DNA of 64,000 nucleotides. It comes from Gymnothorax reevesii (Eukaryota > Chordata > Actinopteri > Anguilliformes > Muraenidae). The stretch covers positions 50,261,620-50,325,619 of the forward strand of contig CM056583.1 of NCBI GenBank assembly GCA_029721435.1. Direction: 5' to 3'. Positions within the stretch are counted from its first letter, which is position 1. Each line of letters opens with the position of its first letter. Positions 14,062 through 26,378 of this stretch are shown in pieces. The notes beneath the pieces were generated by a model. It was not told the origin of the DNA, searched no databases, and worked only from the letters and a program-made list of their open reading frames with translations. Position numbers and translations under genes: made by a program.

Positions 14062-14483
14062 CTAGATACCTAATCTTGGACATTGATTTTTACTGTGGGG
14101 TTTTTTTAAGCGACATTCTCCGCACTTGCGGTCGACGTTCCTCCTCGGAGATAAAACATAAACCTCATCTGTATTCTCAAAAATGCTCATTATGGCCAAC
14201 TGCAGCTGGAGAATAAAGGTCTGCCCATCATTAGTTAAGTAAGTTAATAATAGAGGGCTGGTTCCTGAATTACACGGTGAGGACTCTTCACGCACTAGAA
14301 AATGCCACTCGGCATCAGGAATGTCTGGCAGCGCTACAGTAGAACATAAGGGGTTACACTGGAGCTGCTTGAATGCTTCATTTGAATAAGCAGATAGAGC
14401 GGTGAGTTGGCGGTGTACACGCACGAGGGCTGGCACCGGTTCTGCAGGGCTTGCTGGCTTCTGTTCAAGCTCATCTACGCGCT
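14062..14483 (-). other. unrecognised minus-strand open reading frame
   Basis: About 140 codons are open on the minus strand. They start after a possible acceptor (gattaaag) with RVDELEQKPASPAEP and include VALPDIPDAEWHFLV and LLLTYLTNDGQTFILQLQLA. The composition is protein-like rather than repeat-like. A donor-like GAG/gtttat lies after IFENTDE near 14171. I do not recognise a family. It could be a decayed transposon ORF, an exon of an unknown gene, or chance in a long 3' UTR. Confidence 0.25.
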
Positions 14484-15478
14484 TTAATCAAAATCGCTAT
14501 TAGCACAGGCGTCCCCTCGCCTGCTATTCCCAGTCTATGCTGTTTGGCTAACTGAACGACCCAGCAAAGCCCTCCAGGACAAGAACTGTTTGTCCCCGAT
14601 AAAGATCATGCAGATGAATGAGCGGAAAGCGAGGTCGGGATCAATCGTTAGGACGTCAGTAAATGCAGACCATTTAACCAATGCAGAAACGGGGCATGTT
14701 GCAGTTGAGACAATGGTGGCAATGACTAATGTAGCTGTGCTCACTGGAACTGATGCCGCGCAAAGACATTAGGCAGAGTAAAGCAGCAGGGGAATCAGTC
14801 AATACAGGAAATTCAACAATCTGAAAAACCCTCATAAACCAGCACATGTCCTGAGAGTGAAAGAGATTGAACGGCCCAAATCAAGAACAGCACACCAGAG
14901 ACTGGCCTTAAGATGCAGTGCAGCCATTTCTACAGTGGCAGCTCAAATGATTAATATGTCTGGCTGTGGCCAAAATACAACTCTTCAACGCGGATGAAAG
15001 CATAAAGAGCGGTAAAGTGATGATGTCATGATGTGGGCCAATATGGCGGTTTAAAAAAAAAAAAGAAGCATTTCAAGAGCACGGCCACTTCAAAAATTCA
15101 TGCTTCAAATATTAAGTGATGTAATTTAACTAGCGGAACTAAACGCTGAGTGTTCGTAAGCCAACGCTGACCACAAACCTCATGTTCCGCAGAAAACATA
15201 ATCCCTTTGCAAAAAAAAAAAAAACCCGTTTAATCTACCAAGGAAACCCCTGGCTGAAAAAATGCAAACTCCCTTGTGGTTTCAAGACAAAAACCTGTGA
15301 CACACTATTGATACACTGTAATCAGCCTGGCTGGAGAAGAAATCATGATGCAGTATGTAGCACCTGGATCCCTCTGGACTACATACACGAAGACCCTGTG
15401 AACACACTACTTATGGCACCTTTTACTGGCAGTTGTGAAGCGTAAACCTGAAACATAACTCATATCCGTAGTACAGTG

Positions 15479-15484
15479 TTTATT
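15479..15484 (-). other. candidate proximal poly(A) signal of hook3
   Basis: AATAAA on the minus strand, about 1.8 kb after the hook3 stop. Motif only; there is no direct sign of cleavage here. Confidence 0.25.
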
Positions 15485-17302
15485 CATAAAACCTGCACAG
15501 CCAATATGCCTTGTGGCAGTTGCTGAGCAAAGAAAAACGGCAGGAGGGGTGGCATAAAACATTCCTTTAAACTACTGCTTAGTCTTGATCTGTTTGCAAT
15601 CATTTCCCTTCATAAATTACACGTTTTCATTGATTAATGAGACATTAACTCTGAGAACATTCAACACTTACAGGTATAGCAAATTCTTAAGGTAAGACGG
15701 GAAATCAAATGCTCCTTTTGGACACAAAGTTGTGCGCATTTCAATGTTTGTTTTCGCTCAAGTTACTGCTGAAATTGAGTGGTTTACCTTTTTTCCAAAA
15801 GTGTAGCCCACTTAGGCCAGTAAATGAAACATTTTTTGAGTTTAATCTATTGCTAAATTGCCCCAACACTGCATTGAAAAGGAAGCGGTGTTGACTGCAG
15901 ATGGATTATTCATATCATTGGAAGACCTGTTAATCAAGGATAATGACTAAAAAAACAAGTCAAGATTGATCATTCTAATCCTTAACTAAAAAGAAAGTTT
16001 TAGCGCCCCCCTCCCAAATCTTGCTCGCTCGCACACACGCACGTACGCCCGCATGCACTAGTGAGTCTATTTCAAAACTGTGAGAAGACTGGAGCTTCAA
16101 AATACACTTTGTGCTAACAAGAGCTAAAACAGGCTAAAGCACTGACTTAGCACTTTCCCCATGTAGCTGATCATTAAGGCTACAGTCTCAGTGTCATGAG
16201 CCACTGCATAGATGAGAAATCTCCATGACAAAGAAAAAATACAACCTTAATAACACCAACAGTGACGAGCATGATTCATCACGTAAATGTACATCAAGGT
16301 TCAGACTTAAGCTTCTATTAAAACGGCCCGATTCTCGTGTAGCCAGTAGGACTGAGAGCGAAAGGATATCCTGATCTCATTTAACAAGAGTGACTGAACT
16401 TCTGGCCGTGAGAACTTTACGCCCATGTAAGAAAAAAATAACACTGATTAATGGAGGCACTTGGTAAAACAATGAGTCTTTGCGAACGGGTACTACAAAT
16501 TCAGATTAACCAAAATTTAAAATCATGAAAATAATGAAGTCCAGTGCGACGATAAATGTTTACACTAGTTTGAGGTTTAACAGCAAGTAACACTTACTGT
16601 CAGGGAAAAATACGAAAATAAATATCCACAGAGTATTTGCTTCACTGTAAATTTGGTCTGTTTCTGACATTGGGGAAACACATAAAACTGAACACTGACT
16701 GTAAAACTTGACCCCAGAAGGTTCTTTTTTTCCTGTGTAACTTGAGGCCTTGTGTGTCTATTGCACTGGTTAAAGGAGACATCTATTTGACTACTTCATG
16801 GAAAATCCAATTCAAAAAAGTAAAATACCAAATTAACTATTGATACACTGCTCCGTGTAGATGGAGCGCTTGGCAAAGGCAGCTTCACTTTTCTTCTATG
16901 GCACAACAAGTACCGCATCCGACATCGTAAAAATTCAAAGGAGGGTCGTATTTTAAACAGGATTCAAGTGAGCCAGTCTCACAGCAGCTAGGAGCGATCT
17001 GACCGCTGAAAATCTTTAATGATGAGCTGGGTTATTTGCAGAACAGCTGGCGTCCCTACTTTAAATCCACTGGACCCAGAACACAGGCAGGCAGTAACAT
17101 AAAGCAACACAAACAACATTTCAGACTTTAAAAACATGGCATTGAATGACAGGCGAAACACAAATCCTCAGGTTTACAGTATTTAGTGTTAGGCAAACAC
17201 AGAGGGGAGGGTGGGGGGGGGAGGACTTGTGGATTTATGTCCTGAATCGCGGCGGCGTACACGACAGGCATCTGGCAGGCGCCTCCTGGGCCCCCCGCGG
17301 TT

Positions 17303-17443
17303 CTACCTTGCCGTGGCCGGCTGGACGTGTCCTGGGTAGTTTCGCCGAGTGCTAGTGGCCTGTCGCTGACGGGCGAGGAAGGACTGTCCGGAGCCTGTGC
17401 TGGCCAACCTGTCTTCTGCAGCCTTCTTCTGGAGCGCCATACC
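17303..17443 (-). CDS. hook3: hook3 exon 22: last coding exon and stop
   Basis: 141 bp including the TAG stop at 17303-17305, residues 672-717. It encodes GMALQKKAAEDRLASTGSGQ, SFLARQRQATSTRRN and YPGHVQPATAR. The Arg- and Ser-rich tail ending HVQPATAR is the diagnostic Hook3 C-terminus. The acceptor tctccag sits 14 nt below a 50-bp CT repeat (GA on the plus strand, 17459-17508), which therefore acts as, or replaces, the pyrimidine tract. Confidence 0.95.
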   Translation of the reverse strand, partial: GMALQKKAAEDRLASTGSGQSFLARQRQATSTRRNYPGHVQPATAR

Positions 17444-17454
17444 CTGGAGATAGA

Positions 17455-17458
<4 letters not shown>

Positions 17459-17508
<50 letters not shown>
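17459..17508. repeat. GA/CT microsatellite (25 units) at the last hook3 acceptor
   Basis: Plus strand (GA)25. On the transcribed strand it is (CU)25, ending 14 nt before the acceptor AG of exon 22. Confidence 0.97.
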
Positions 17509-17510
<2 letters not shown>

Positions 17511-18281
17511 CTTCCACATCACAGTTTTACTAGGGTGGATTTACTCTGATACAGAGCTAAACAACCCCATCACTGAGACTACTGATACAAAGCACACCAC
17601 ATTAATCAGCCCGCAATTTTGCTGTGCTGCCAATTACTCATGTCAGTTGCATCACATTAAGGTTATAGTGAAGATCTACAGGACTGTAGATCTTCAGGAA
17701 AAGGGCTAGTTGCTCTTAAAGATCTGGGCCTTGTTTCAGCACTGCAGGATAGCGGATTGAGCTGGGTAATTGGCTTAATGTAACACTGCACAGCAGCAAG
17801 AGCACATCTTTCAGCCCAACAATGCTGTTCCAACAAAAGTGTACCAAACAATTAGGACACTGATGAACTAGACAGTTCCTAGCAGAAGATCATGCCGGGT
17901 CTTGACAACTCCCAGTTTCTAAAATATGTAAAACCCTTAAATCCTCCAACATTTGGACAGGGACTGAAGTAAAGCGGGGTGCTGGTTTTCACCCAGAGCC
18001 ATCATCACGTTTCCCCAGCAGTCCTCTGCCCCCTTCCTCAGAATCAACTCCAGCTCAGTCAAATTAAACCAAACTGTTGAGCTCACATTTAACACCCTGT
18101 CAAATAATGTGGAACTACCTGACATTAATATGCTCCACTGTCAATATTAAAGAAAAATACATAGCATGACAGACTTCAATCAATCCAGAAATGACTCTAC
18201 GGAGAGTTATGATGAACAGAGAAATGTGATATTGACTTTGATATCGATGCTGTTTGAAGTTGAACGTCGCGAGGGGCTCAC

Positions 18282-18353
18282 CATGTTGTACCAGGCAGAA
18301 ACAATCAGCTTCTCCTCCTGGTCTCTCTGGGTTTTGGTCTTATCGTACTCTTT
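18282..18353 (-). CDS. hook3: hook3 exon 21: C-terminal region
   Basis: 72 bp, phase 0/0, residues 648-671: KEYDKTKTQRDQEEKLIVSA then WYNM. It matches human KEYEKTKSQREMEEKYIVSAWYNM. Acceptor ccgcag, donor ATG followed by gtgagc. Confidence 0.94.
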
Positions 18354-18790
18354 CTGCGGAGAGGCCAGGGCACAGTCATCAAGAGGAAATTTCCACAGGA
18401 TGAGAGCAGAGCCGTAATGGATGCACTCAGGATGAGAGGTTCAAAGGGCACTTTTAGAGAGAATGACTGACGACAGCCGGCTGTAGGGTGAGGCTCTTTA
18501 CGGGCCGGAGTGCAGGCCCAAAATAAAAGGACTGTGGCCTGGTGTGTAAAAAGCATTTAATGCCACTAAAGTGAGATATCCAGCAAATATGAACCCTAAT
18601 CTCCCCCCTGCAGCTGCATTCTCGCAGTGTAGTTTACTGGGCGTACATTGCTGGGATAAAGAACGGTCCCTTCTTCTACGGGCTCAAAGGAACCCCGAGG
18701 CATCAAGTCATACCCTGGGCAACTGAGACCATTTGTCATCAGAAATGTAAATCAATCCATGACAGTGCCAATGTTAGTTTCACCACAGTA

Positions 18791-20335
18791 TAACCCCAAT
18801 TCCGAACAGTTGGGACGAAGTGTAAATTGTGAGTAAAATCAAAACGCAATAACTTTCGAATCGCACCAGCCAGTATTTTATTCAAAATAGAATAGAGATA
18901 ACATGGCAAATGTTGATACTCGGAAATTTTACAATTGCATCCACAAAATGAGCTCATTTCAAATTTGATGGCTGCTACAGGTCTCAAAAAAGTTGGGACA
19001 GGGGCCTCTTCACCATGGTGTAACATCCCCTCTTCTTTTTAACACAGAGTGGAGGTGTCTGGGCATTGAGAGAAATTTCTAGAGTTTATCCCACTTTTGT
19101 TTAATACAGGCTTCCAGCTGCTGGAGAGTTTTGGGTCTCCTTTGCCAGACTTTTAGTTTAATTATGCACCAAATGTTCTCAATCGGTGAAAGATCAGGAA
19201 TGCAGGCTTGCCAGTTTAGCACACGGACTCTTCTACTATGAAGCCATGCTGTATGTATGTGGTTTTGCATAGTCCTGTTGGAATACACAAGGTCTTCACT
19301 GGAATAATGTCATCTGGAGGAGAGCATATGTTGCTCTAAAATTTTTATATACCTTTCAGTATTCATGGTGCTTTTTAAAACATGCAAGTGTCCCACACCA
19401 TATGCGCTAATGCATCCCCATACCATCAGAGATGCCGGCTTTTGAACTGTTCGCTTATAACAGGAGGGGTGGTCTTTCTTCTCTTTAGCCTGAAAGACAC
19501 AACGCCCGTGATTTCCAACAAGAATGTCAAATTTGGACTCGTCTGACCATTTAAATTAACCTTGGCCCACAGAACACAGTGGTGCTTCTGGATCATGCTC
19601 AACAGTGGCTGTCTTTTTGCATGATAGAGTTTTAGGTGGCATCTATGGATGGCACAGCAGACTGTGTTTACAGACAGTGGTTTCTGAAAGTATTCCTGGG
19701 CCCATTTATTAATGTCAATGACAGAATCATGCCGGTGAGTGATGCAGTGGTGTCTGAGGGCCCGAAGATGATCACGGGCATCCAGTAAATGTCTTCAGGC
19801 TTGTCCCTTATGCACAGAGATTCTTCCAGTTTCTCTGAATCTTTTGATGATGTTATGCACTGTCGATGAGGAGACCTTCAAAACCTTTGCAATTTGACTT
19901 TGAGGAACATTGTTTTTATAGTATTTCACAATTTCTTTACGCTAGCCTTCACAGGTTGGAGAGACTCTGGCCATCTTTACTTCTGAGAGACTCAGCCTCT
20001 CTTAGACATCCCTTTTATAGCCAATCATGTTACACACCTGATGCCAGTTAATTTAATTACTTGACAATTGTTCTTTCAGCTGATTCTCTTATATATTAAT
20101 TGCTTTTTCGCCTTTTTTTGCCTGTGTCCCAACTTCTGTGAGACCTGTTGCAGCCAGAAAATTTGAAATAAGCTAATTTTGTGGATAAAAATGTAAAATG
20201 TCTCAGATAACATTTCAAATGTTAAAACTATGTTCTATTGTAAATAACATATTGGCTCATGTGATCTGAAAGTGATTGAATTTTGATTTTATTCACAATT
20301 TACGCTTTGTCCCAACTATTTCGGAATTGGAGTTG
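18791..20335 (-). mobile_element. Tc1/mariner-family transposon, copy 1 (hook3 intron 20)
   Basis: 1545 bp flanked by TA on both sides (18789-18790, 20336-20337). Terminal inverted repeats are long, about 210 bp: the left starts taaccccaattccgaacagt; the right ends with the complement of a near-identical sequence. On the minus strand a decayed transposase is visible, including PDLSPIENIW around 19190-19150, the region around a conserved catalytic acidic residue of Tc1/mariner DDE transposases. Stops and frameshifts make it inactive. Same family as the copy at 44005-45712, in the opposite orientation. Confidence 0.85.
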
Positions 20336-20891
20336 TAGATTCAACATAACACGTGGCATTGCATTCACATTGTAGGACAATGTCACATAAGTCTAAGGCT
20401 TCACAGGTTTGAATACAGCAACTGCACTTGAAACATGCATAGATCCATAGGTTTTACAGGTTAAAAGACGCAGAGGCTGAGAGCGAATGCGAGGGGTGTA
20501 ACATTTCAAACCAATAAGCAAAGGGCTCTCTGTTTAGCATCCTGAAAACCAAACCATAATAAAATTTATTCACCTTGTGCTCACACCAATTCTTCAGCAA
20601 TTTTAGATTTTCCTTTCAAATGTTTTTTCTAACGTACCAAAAATGTACTTAATTCAGCGGTAAAAACGTGTTGGATGTAAGTATTTATGCAACATTACAA
20701 TCTCCAGAGAAGGTACATAAACATGAATCCTTGGTCTAGGACAAATGTGTCAAAATATGGCCACACTAAGCTAATGACCAAGTTATTTGACGTGAGCAAA
20801 AATTGCCATTGCAGAGGATGCTTTGGAGAATGTTCAGAAGATGTGAAGTGCTCCACAGAGAGCAGTCCTCACACACAGTCCTCAGCCCCAC

Positions 20892-20996
20892 CTCAAGTGA
20901 GTGCAGCATCCGCTCCCTCTCCTGCAGCTGGTTCTTCAGGGCCTGCACCTCCGGAGCCGAGCCCTGGTTCTGTTTGGGATCCAGGGTCCGGATCAC
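20892..20996 (-). CDS. hook3: hook3 exon 20: C-terminal region
   Basis: 105 bp, phase 0/0, residues 613-647: VIRTLDPKQNQGSAPEVQAL then KNQLQERERMLHSLE. The VIRTLDPKQNQG run is characteristic of Hook1 and Hook3. Acceptor ccgcag, donor GAG followed by gtgggg. Confidence 0.95.
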
Positions 20997-21224
20997 CTGC
21001 GGAGAACGATACAGGCGTGCCGTTTCAGATGGGGGAATGCACTTCCCACAGCCCTGCAATACACCAGCCGAACTCCTCATGCTCATAAAACCAGAGGAGA
21101 AAAATGGCGTGCTGTCGCGGGCGGGACCGCCTCAGCCTTGTGCTTGCCCTGCCGCGAGGCCATATTGATTATCGCAGCTGGATGGAAATCGATAGGGAGC
21201 TTCCTCCAACCACCCCCAACATAC

Positions 21225-21352
21225 CACCAGAAAACGAGAGCCTTTGGCTGAGGCATTTTTCAGCTATTGTTCGGAAACGAGAAGTTAACGAACGGACAGA
21301 CGGACGCCACTCGCCATGACAATACCCCTCCTTGGCTTTCGTCGGCTGAGGG
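21225..21352 (+). repeat. hairpin-ended repeat, copy B (partial)
   Basis: Contains 'ttcggaaacgagaagttaac', then GGACAGACGGAC, ATGACAATACCCCTC, a short loop and GAGGGATAAAAAG. The arrangement matches copy A on the other strand and copy G at 61.3 kb. The left end is unclear. Confidence 0.5.
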
Positions 21353-21897
21353 ATAAAAAGCACTTTGAGCGCACATTCTTTGTACAAGTTCAACAGAACT
21401 TCACCATTTTTCATATGACCTGAATAAATTGGGCTGCATTCCTCCGACATTACCAAAGGCTGAATGATACATCTTCAACTCATTTTATAAGCGATGTTAC
21501 TCCATGACAAAAACATGTTGAGATAGGAGGTAAGCACAACGGCAGTTCATACAGAACGTGGATACAGAGCAGCTCATCGTACTTCATTGAGAAGAAAGGA
21601 GATACGTTCAAAACCAATGAGAATACAGGAGCACTAGCGTACAGGAGCATGGGAGTGGCCATTTAAAACCAACAGGGATGGGGGGCAGTGACATTAATAG
21701 ATCCTGAAACAGGGGGGCTAGAGCCAAGAATTAATTTGAGTCAATGGGACTAAAATTAAATTGAGTACTTGGCTCAACTACTCATGACGGTAGAAAATCA
21801 AGAATGGGAATGTAGGCAATAGGTACATACTTTATTACACGGGAAACACTGGATAATAGCCAAAATTAAACGGGAACAGAGGCTAAAGAGTACTTAC

Positions 21898-21998
21898 ACT
21901 CTTAGCCTTCTCCAGGTACTTCTTATACCGATCCTCCATTTGCTTCATGTCTTCATCTTTCTTCTTTAGGGCCTCCTCCAAGTCCTCAACCTTTTGAG
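21898..21998 (-). CDS. hook3: hook3 exon 19: C-terminal coiled coil
   Basis: 101 bp, residues 579-612: QKVEDLEEALKKKDEDMKQM then EDRYKKYLEKAKS, highly conserved. This begins the C-terminal segment that binds cargo adaptors in the family. Acceptor tttcag, donor AGT followed by gtaagt. Confidence 0.95.
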
Positions 21999-22130
21999 CT
22001 GAAAAAACATGGACGAAAGTAGATGATATAGATAATATAGGTAATACAGGTAATATAGTCCATTCTTTCAGGCAGAGCATTTGCATGGCATTCAATTGCA
22101 GCGGTAAAAAAAACCACAACACAAACTCAC

Positions 22131-22213
22131 AACTAAGGTTATATTTCGGTTCCAAGTCCTCTATGTACGCAATCTTCTTCTGGAGCTCATCGTTCACTTC
22201 ACGTAGTTTCTCC
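22131..22213 (-). CDS. hook3: hook3 exon 18: coiled coil
   Basis: 83 bp, residues 551-578 plus one base of codon 579: EKLREVNDELQKKIAYIEDL then EPKYNLS. It matches human EKLHEANNELQKKRAIIEDLEPRFNNS. Acceptor aaacag, donor TTAGTT followed by gtgagt. Confidence 0.93.
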
Positions 22214-22340
22214 CTGTTTTTTAAAATGCACAAAGACCAGGTCTACATCAAGATCTGATGACAATACTGAAGAGAGAAGCACAAAAAAAGAGAGAAAAAC
22301 TCACAAAATTATTTTTATAAATACAATCACTTCTACTTAC

Positions 22341-22375
22341 ATATGCTCCTCACACTTCTTCTTCAGAATTATTGT
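22341..22375 (-). CDS. hook3: hook3 exon 17: 35-bp small exon
   Basis: 35 bp, residues 540-550 plus two bases of codon 551: TIILKKKCEEH. It corresponds to human SVLLKKKLEEHLEKL. Its place is fixed by phase, because the AT left at its end joins the G of exon 18 to give Met. Acceptor ccgcag, donor CATAT followed by gtaagt. Confidence 0.9.
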
Positions 22376-25300
22376 CTGCGGGATGAGAACAGCATTATAA
22401 AACATGGATTTTTTCCCCCTCAACCAATGTCATGCAGCTTAATGTGGCTCTAGTGCCCTCTGCTGGAACAATAGAAAAAATCAACTCGAAGCTGGACTGA
22501 ACAAGATACTCCTCAGGCTTTCAGGACTGTACATAAAAAATAAAAATAAAAAATAAAATCAGCACTTAAGCAGAGTCAGGGTCCATTATGATTCCAAATT
22601 GGAATATACATTGTATGTTGAGAGTTTAAACCCAGTGCTTTCCCGTAATACTCCAAATGACTTTTTAAAAAAATTACAGTTTATTAGAAAGAATGCTAAT
22701 GATCATTAAGATGTTGGTACTGCACTCCATCGCTACTTAATATATTTGACTAGTGAGACAGTTCAATAAAAAAAAGTGGGTAATTGGGACTCTCCATTAT
22801 TCACAAATGAAAATTTAATCTAAAATCCCCCCACCCCCAAGAACCAAGGACCAACAGCTATAACGGAATACTCCAGAATAAACTCATCTCAACCAGTCTT
22901 ACACCACGGTTACCCATAAACAAGTGCTTAGCTGCGGCATGAAAGCCCCGTTAATCATTAGCTTCAGATTGATGGGCTTCCAGCTTCTTGCTTTTTTAGC
23001 TGCAGACAAACTCATCACCTGTAGTTCAGTGTGACCCCATTCAGGGCTGCCTGATGCTGCATCATATATACACACTCTGACAGGGAGTGCAATGAGCTGG
23101 ACCCTGAGCTGTGCTTAAAATCAAAGTCAGAATTATGGACTCGACCGCTGAGAGTCAATCACCCCGAGCTGAAGGGTAATGGAGCTTTTCTTTTTAAATT
23201 AGGGGCTGCCAATTTCATGATGACATATGTAAGCTTTAGGGAGAAGCGCTTGAATGAATCACAGAGGTACATTCAGTGTATCTTTGTGCATTATAGGTCA
23301 AAAAAATATATATGCCACAGTTTACACTTGAGGCAGAAGGCGTGGCACGGCACAGGAACTGTAGAGGGACTCGCGAATATCAGACAGTTATTCCGTTGTC
23401 CAGCAGAGGGCAATAGAGAACACCATTAAAAGTGGATTTAATGGAGGGATTTATTGTAGAGACATGACATTAAAGGTCTCCCAGCATGTCACCAGGTGCA
23501 CAGCTGCAAAGTTATTACAAGTCATCTCAAAATGTGTCTCTGTGACATCATATGGTGAAGTGACCACCGAGAGGTGGGAAGGATTGATCAACTTCAGCCA
23601 ACCAGTTGTTGAATCCCTTCATTATTCTGGGATTATTCCTCCGCCTTGTGATGTCACAAAGGACTGATTTTAAATTGGCCTGTATTGGTTAATTTGCTGT
23701 TGTCCTGCTGACATAATATGGGACACATGGCAATCACAGCCAGGGAGAAAAATGACACCTGTACAAATCATGATCAGGATCACAATAGCCTTAATGATTA
23801 GCTGAAGGACAGACTGCAATTACAGAGGAGCCAAAATTTTCAGTTTATCCCCATTGGTGACTGTTGCAGCCACTGCTTGGAGAACATTACAGGGAGAAAG
23901 TCCATTTCCCTCCCTCGCCCAAACAATTAAGCATCTGACTCAGAACCTACAAGAGCAGGGCAAAGAATATCATTGAAAAAGTACATTCTCCTCCCGATTT
24001 CACATAAAATTTCTTGCAAGAAACTTAATTTGGTAGTGAAAGCTGGTAAGATCTTGAGACCTGCCACAGAACTTAAGAAAAGGTTAGAGCTTTAATTCAG
24101 ATTCAGACACAAGATGATGTGAACTTGTTCAATGAATAATATACCAATAGAACAGCATTGTAACAAGGAGATTCAAAACACATCAGAGACAGTCGAAGTA
24201 TAAGGCAAATTTATAACATCATCACCACCTCCACCACCCAGGAATGTAGATTAGAGGCCAAAAAAATGGCAGTAGTTGTACCATTCTTAAGATTAGGTAA
24301 CTGCATTAATGCAACGCACACAGAACTACAGGGCAATCGGGGGTCCACAGTCATTTTAATGCTGCTGCTTCAGTAAGCAAAGGAGATGTGCCCCTGATAG
24401 GTGCTGATCTCCTCATCAGGGTGATTGAGCAAATGCGGGAATGAGGCCAAAATTACAGCTAATGAGGATTCGCAAAATACTCCCTTAAGGAGCACTTTAT
24501 GCATTTTCCCAATGCCGCTGCTGATTACCGTACTGTGGAGCCCTCGGGAGCGTGTTTAGCTGGAGGCAGCTAGGTGAATGCAGATTCAGCGCATCTTACA
24601 AGAGAGGTTCGTCCATAAATAGCCAAGAGGTTCAAGCACACACACATTCTATAGGCGTTTACGCCTTTCCGATTAAATTCCCCATTTCCCCATCTCCGAG
24701 TTCTACAGGGAATGCAATGTAAGCCATACAGGGGAGGCAGAGGGGAATGAGAGCGAAGCCATGATTGGATGTAGGAGTCCAGTAGCCCAAGATAGGAGAG
24801 TATTAAATATGAATGTGTTTAGGGAAGCAGCGACATGGTGGTGGGGGGCATGTGGGAATCAGAACCAGAGAGGATGTTGTGTATATTCACACACATGCAC
24901 TTCACTCCTCCCGGTGTTCCTATCAGCGACCTGAGGCCCCGTATACACTTAGGGGCCATTTCTAGACCCCGTGGCTCTAGGGTCCACACTGTGGGTGTGA
25001 ATAGCGAGGTCCCCCCGCTGCAGAGCTATAACATAAATGACATCACAGGAATGACAGGAACTCACTAACAGGCAGGCATGCGCATATGCACTTGCAGACA
25101 CACTGGCGTTAGTATGCAATAAGACTCTTTAAAATGATTAGCAGAATGGCGGAAGATATAAGCATACTATTATTACACTCAACTAAAAACAGGTTAACTT
25201 TCCCATTTCTGGTTAGGCTGAACAGCACTGCCACAAAGCAGCTAACATTTAATTAGCTTACCGCCGAACATTTTCCACTCTTTCAAGAATATCAACCTGT

Positions 25301-25567
25301 GTGGCTCTTTAAGCAAACCCATTCACATAGCTGTACACTGGAAAAATCAATCATGAGCACACAGGTTAAGACACTTGAAAAAATACAGGCCTGCTGTTAG
25401 CATGAGCTGTTGGCGTGTTAGTATTGTTAATAGTCAAGCAAGGCCAAGACAGGTGATGGCGCATTTTACACTTCTATTACTAACACGATGATCCCTGGGA
25501 AGTGAAGGAAACAGCACTGAAAGCAGGTAGCGTTTGACTGTGGACGATGATCGCGGCGGGCGCTTAC

Positions 25568-25655
25568 ATCGTCTGCCTTTGAGCCCTGCTCCTGCAGGGA
25601 CTTCTGCAGCTCCTCTACCTGAGACTGACCCTCCAACAGCCTCTGGTTTACCAGC
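25568..25655 (-). CDS. hook3: hook3 exon 16: coiled coil
   Basis: 88 bp, residues 510-539: LVNQRLLEGQSQVEELQKSL then QEQGSKADD. It has LLEGQSQ where human has LLEVQSQ; a Gly inside a coiled coil is slightly unusual. Acceptor tttcag, donor GAT followed by gtaagc. Confidence 0.94.
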
Positions 25656-26237
25656 CTGAAACAATGACAAAGCACAGTGGAGCCAATGTGAAAATGCTAA
25701 TGAGCAAACACTCTGGAACGATTACTGAGGACAAAAACAGGCAGTCAGAACAATATGAAGCCTATTAACACTTAAAGTGCAAATCACTGCTATAATCACG
25801 GAATGTGCAAAATATAGATAGCAAAATTTCAGATTCTTGCCTTCAAAAGGGCAACAATTTTGTCAATTTTTAGTAAGAAAATTAGGCAGCAGTGACCTCC
25901 AGAAGGATTCAAAGGTACCTGTGAGTGCCTCTGAATGTCACTTGTCAACTACATAATGAATGATTAACTTTAGGAGGGATAGTGTGAGTAAAAATTAAGC
26001 ACTTTAAGGGTTAAGTAATGGGCAAACATTCCAGAAAAATACTAATGCCATATATAACACTTAAGAATAAGGCTAGTATGCTAATGCCCTGGAATAATGC
26101 TAACATGCGAGCCTTACTGGAATACTGGTATCAGTTAACATGCTAATGCACGTAGCAGCACCATGCGCTGAAACAGACAGAGCCATGACACATGCAGAAG
26201 AGGGTGGGCGGAGGCTCCTCGTACGGCCTCTGTGTAC

Positions 26238-26378
26238 CTGTTCTCCGTCTCCAGCTCATTCTTCCTGCTGTTGGCGTCCTCCAGCAGGCTCTGGAGCAGG
26301 GCGATCTTTTCATTGTCCGAGCCCTCCTGGTTCAGCTTCAGTATCTTATTCTCATGCTGCAAGCGGATTAGCTTCTCC
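26238..26378 (-). CDS. hook3: hook3 exon 15: coiled coil
   Basis: 141 bp, residues 463-509 plus two bases of codon 510. It encodes EKLIRLQHENKILKLNQEGS, DNEKIALLQSLLEDANSRKN and ELETEN, close to human Hook3. Acceptor ctgcag, donor AACAG followed by gtacac. Confidence 0.95.

Larger units (their letters stand above)
11694..17302 (-). other. hook3: possible hook3 3' UTR (extent uncertain)
   Basis: Sequence after the hook3 stop codon. No further hook3 coding sequence follows. Candidate poly(A) signals on the minus strand are ATTAAA at 17015-17020, AATAAA at 15479-15484, and AATAAA (preceded by A, followed by G) at 11694-11699. Which one ends the transcript cannot be told from sequence alone. The interval has few recognisable transposons but contains an unexplained minus-strand ORF (14062-14483) and a splice-acceptor-like site near 13767, so part of it may belong to another transcription unit. 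Confidence 0.3.

Noticed and set aside
15182..15445. Plus-strand ORF of 87 codons
   Set aside because: Lys-rich start comes from a poly-A run; no recognisable domain.
17128..17533. ORFs with long Ser-Leu or Glu-Arg runs
   Set aside because: They are the GA/CT microsatellite translated out of frame, overlapping the real last hook3 exon in another frame.
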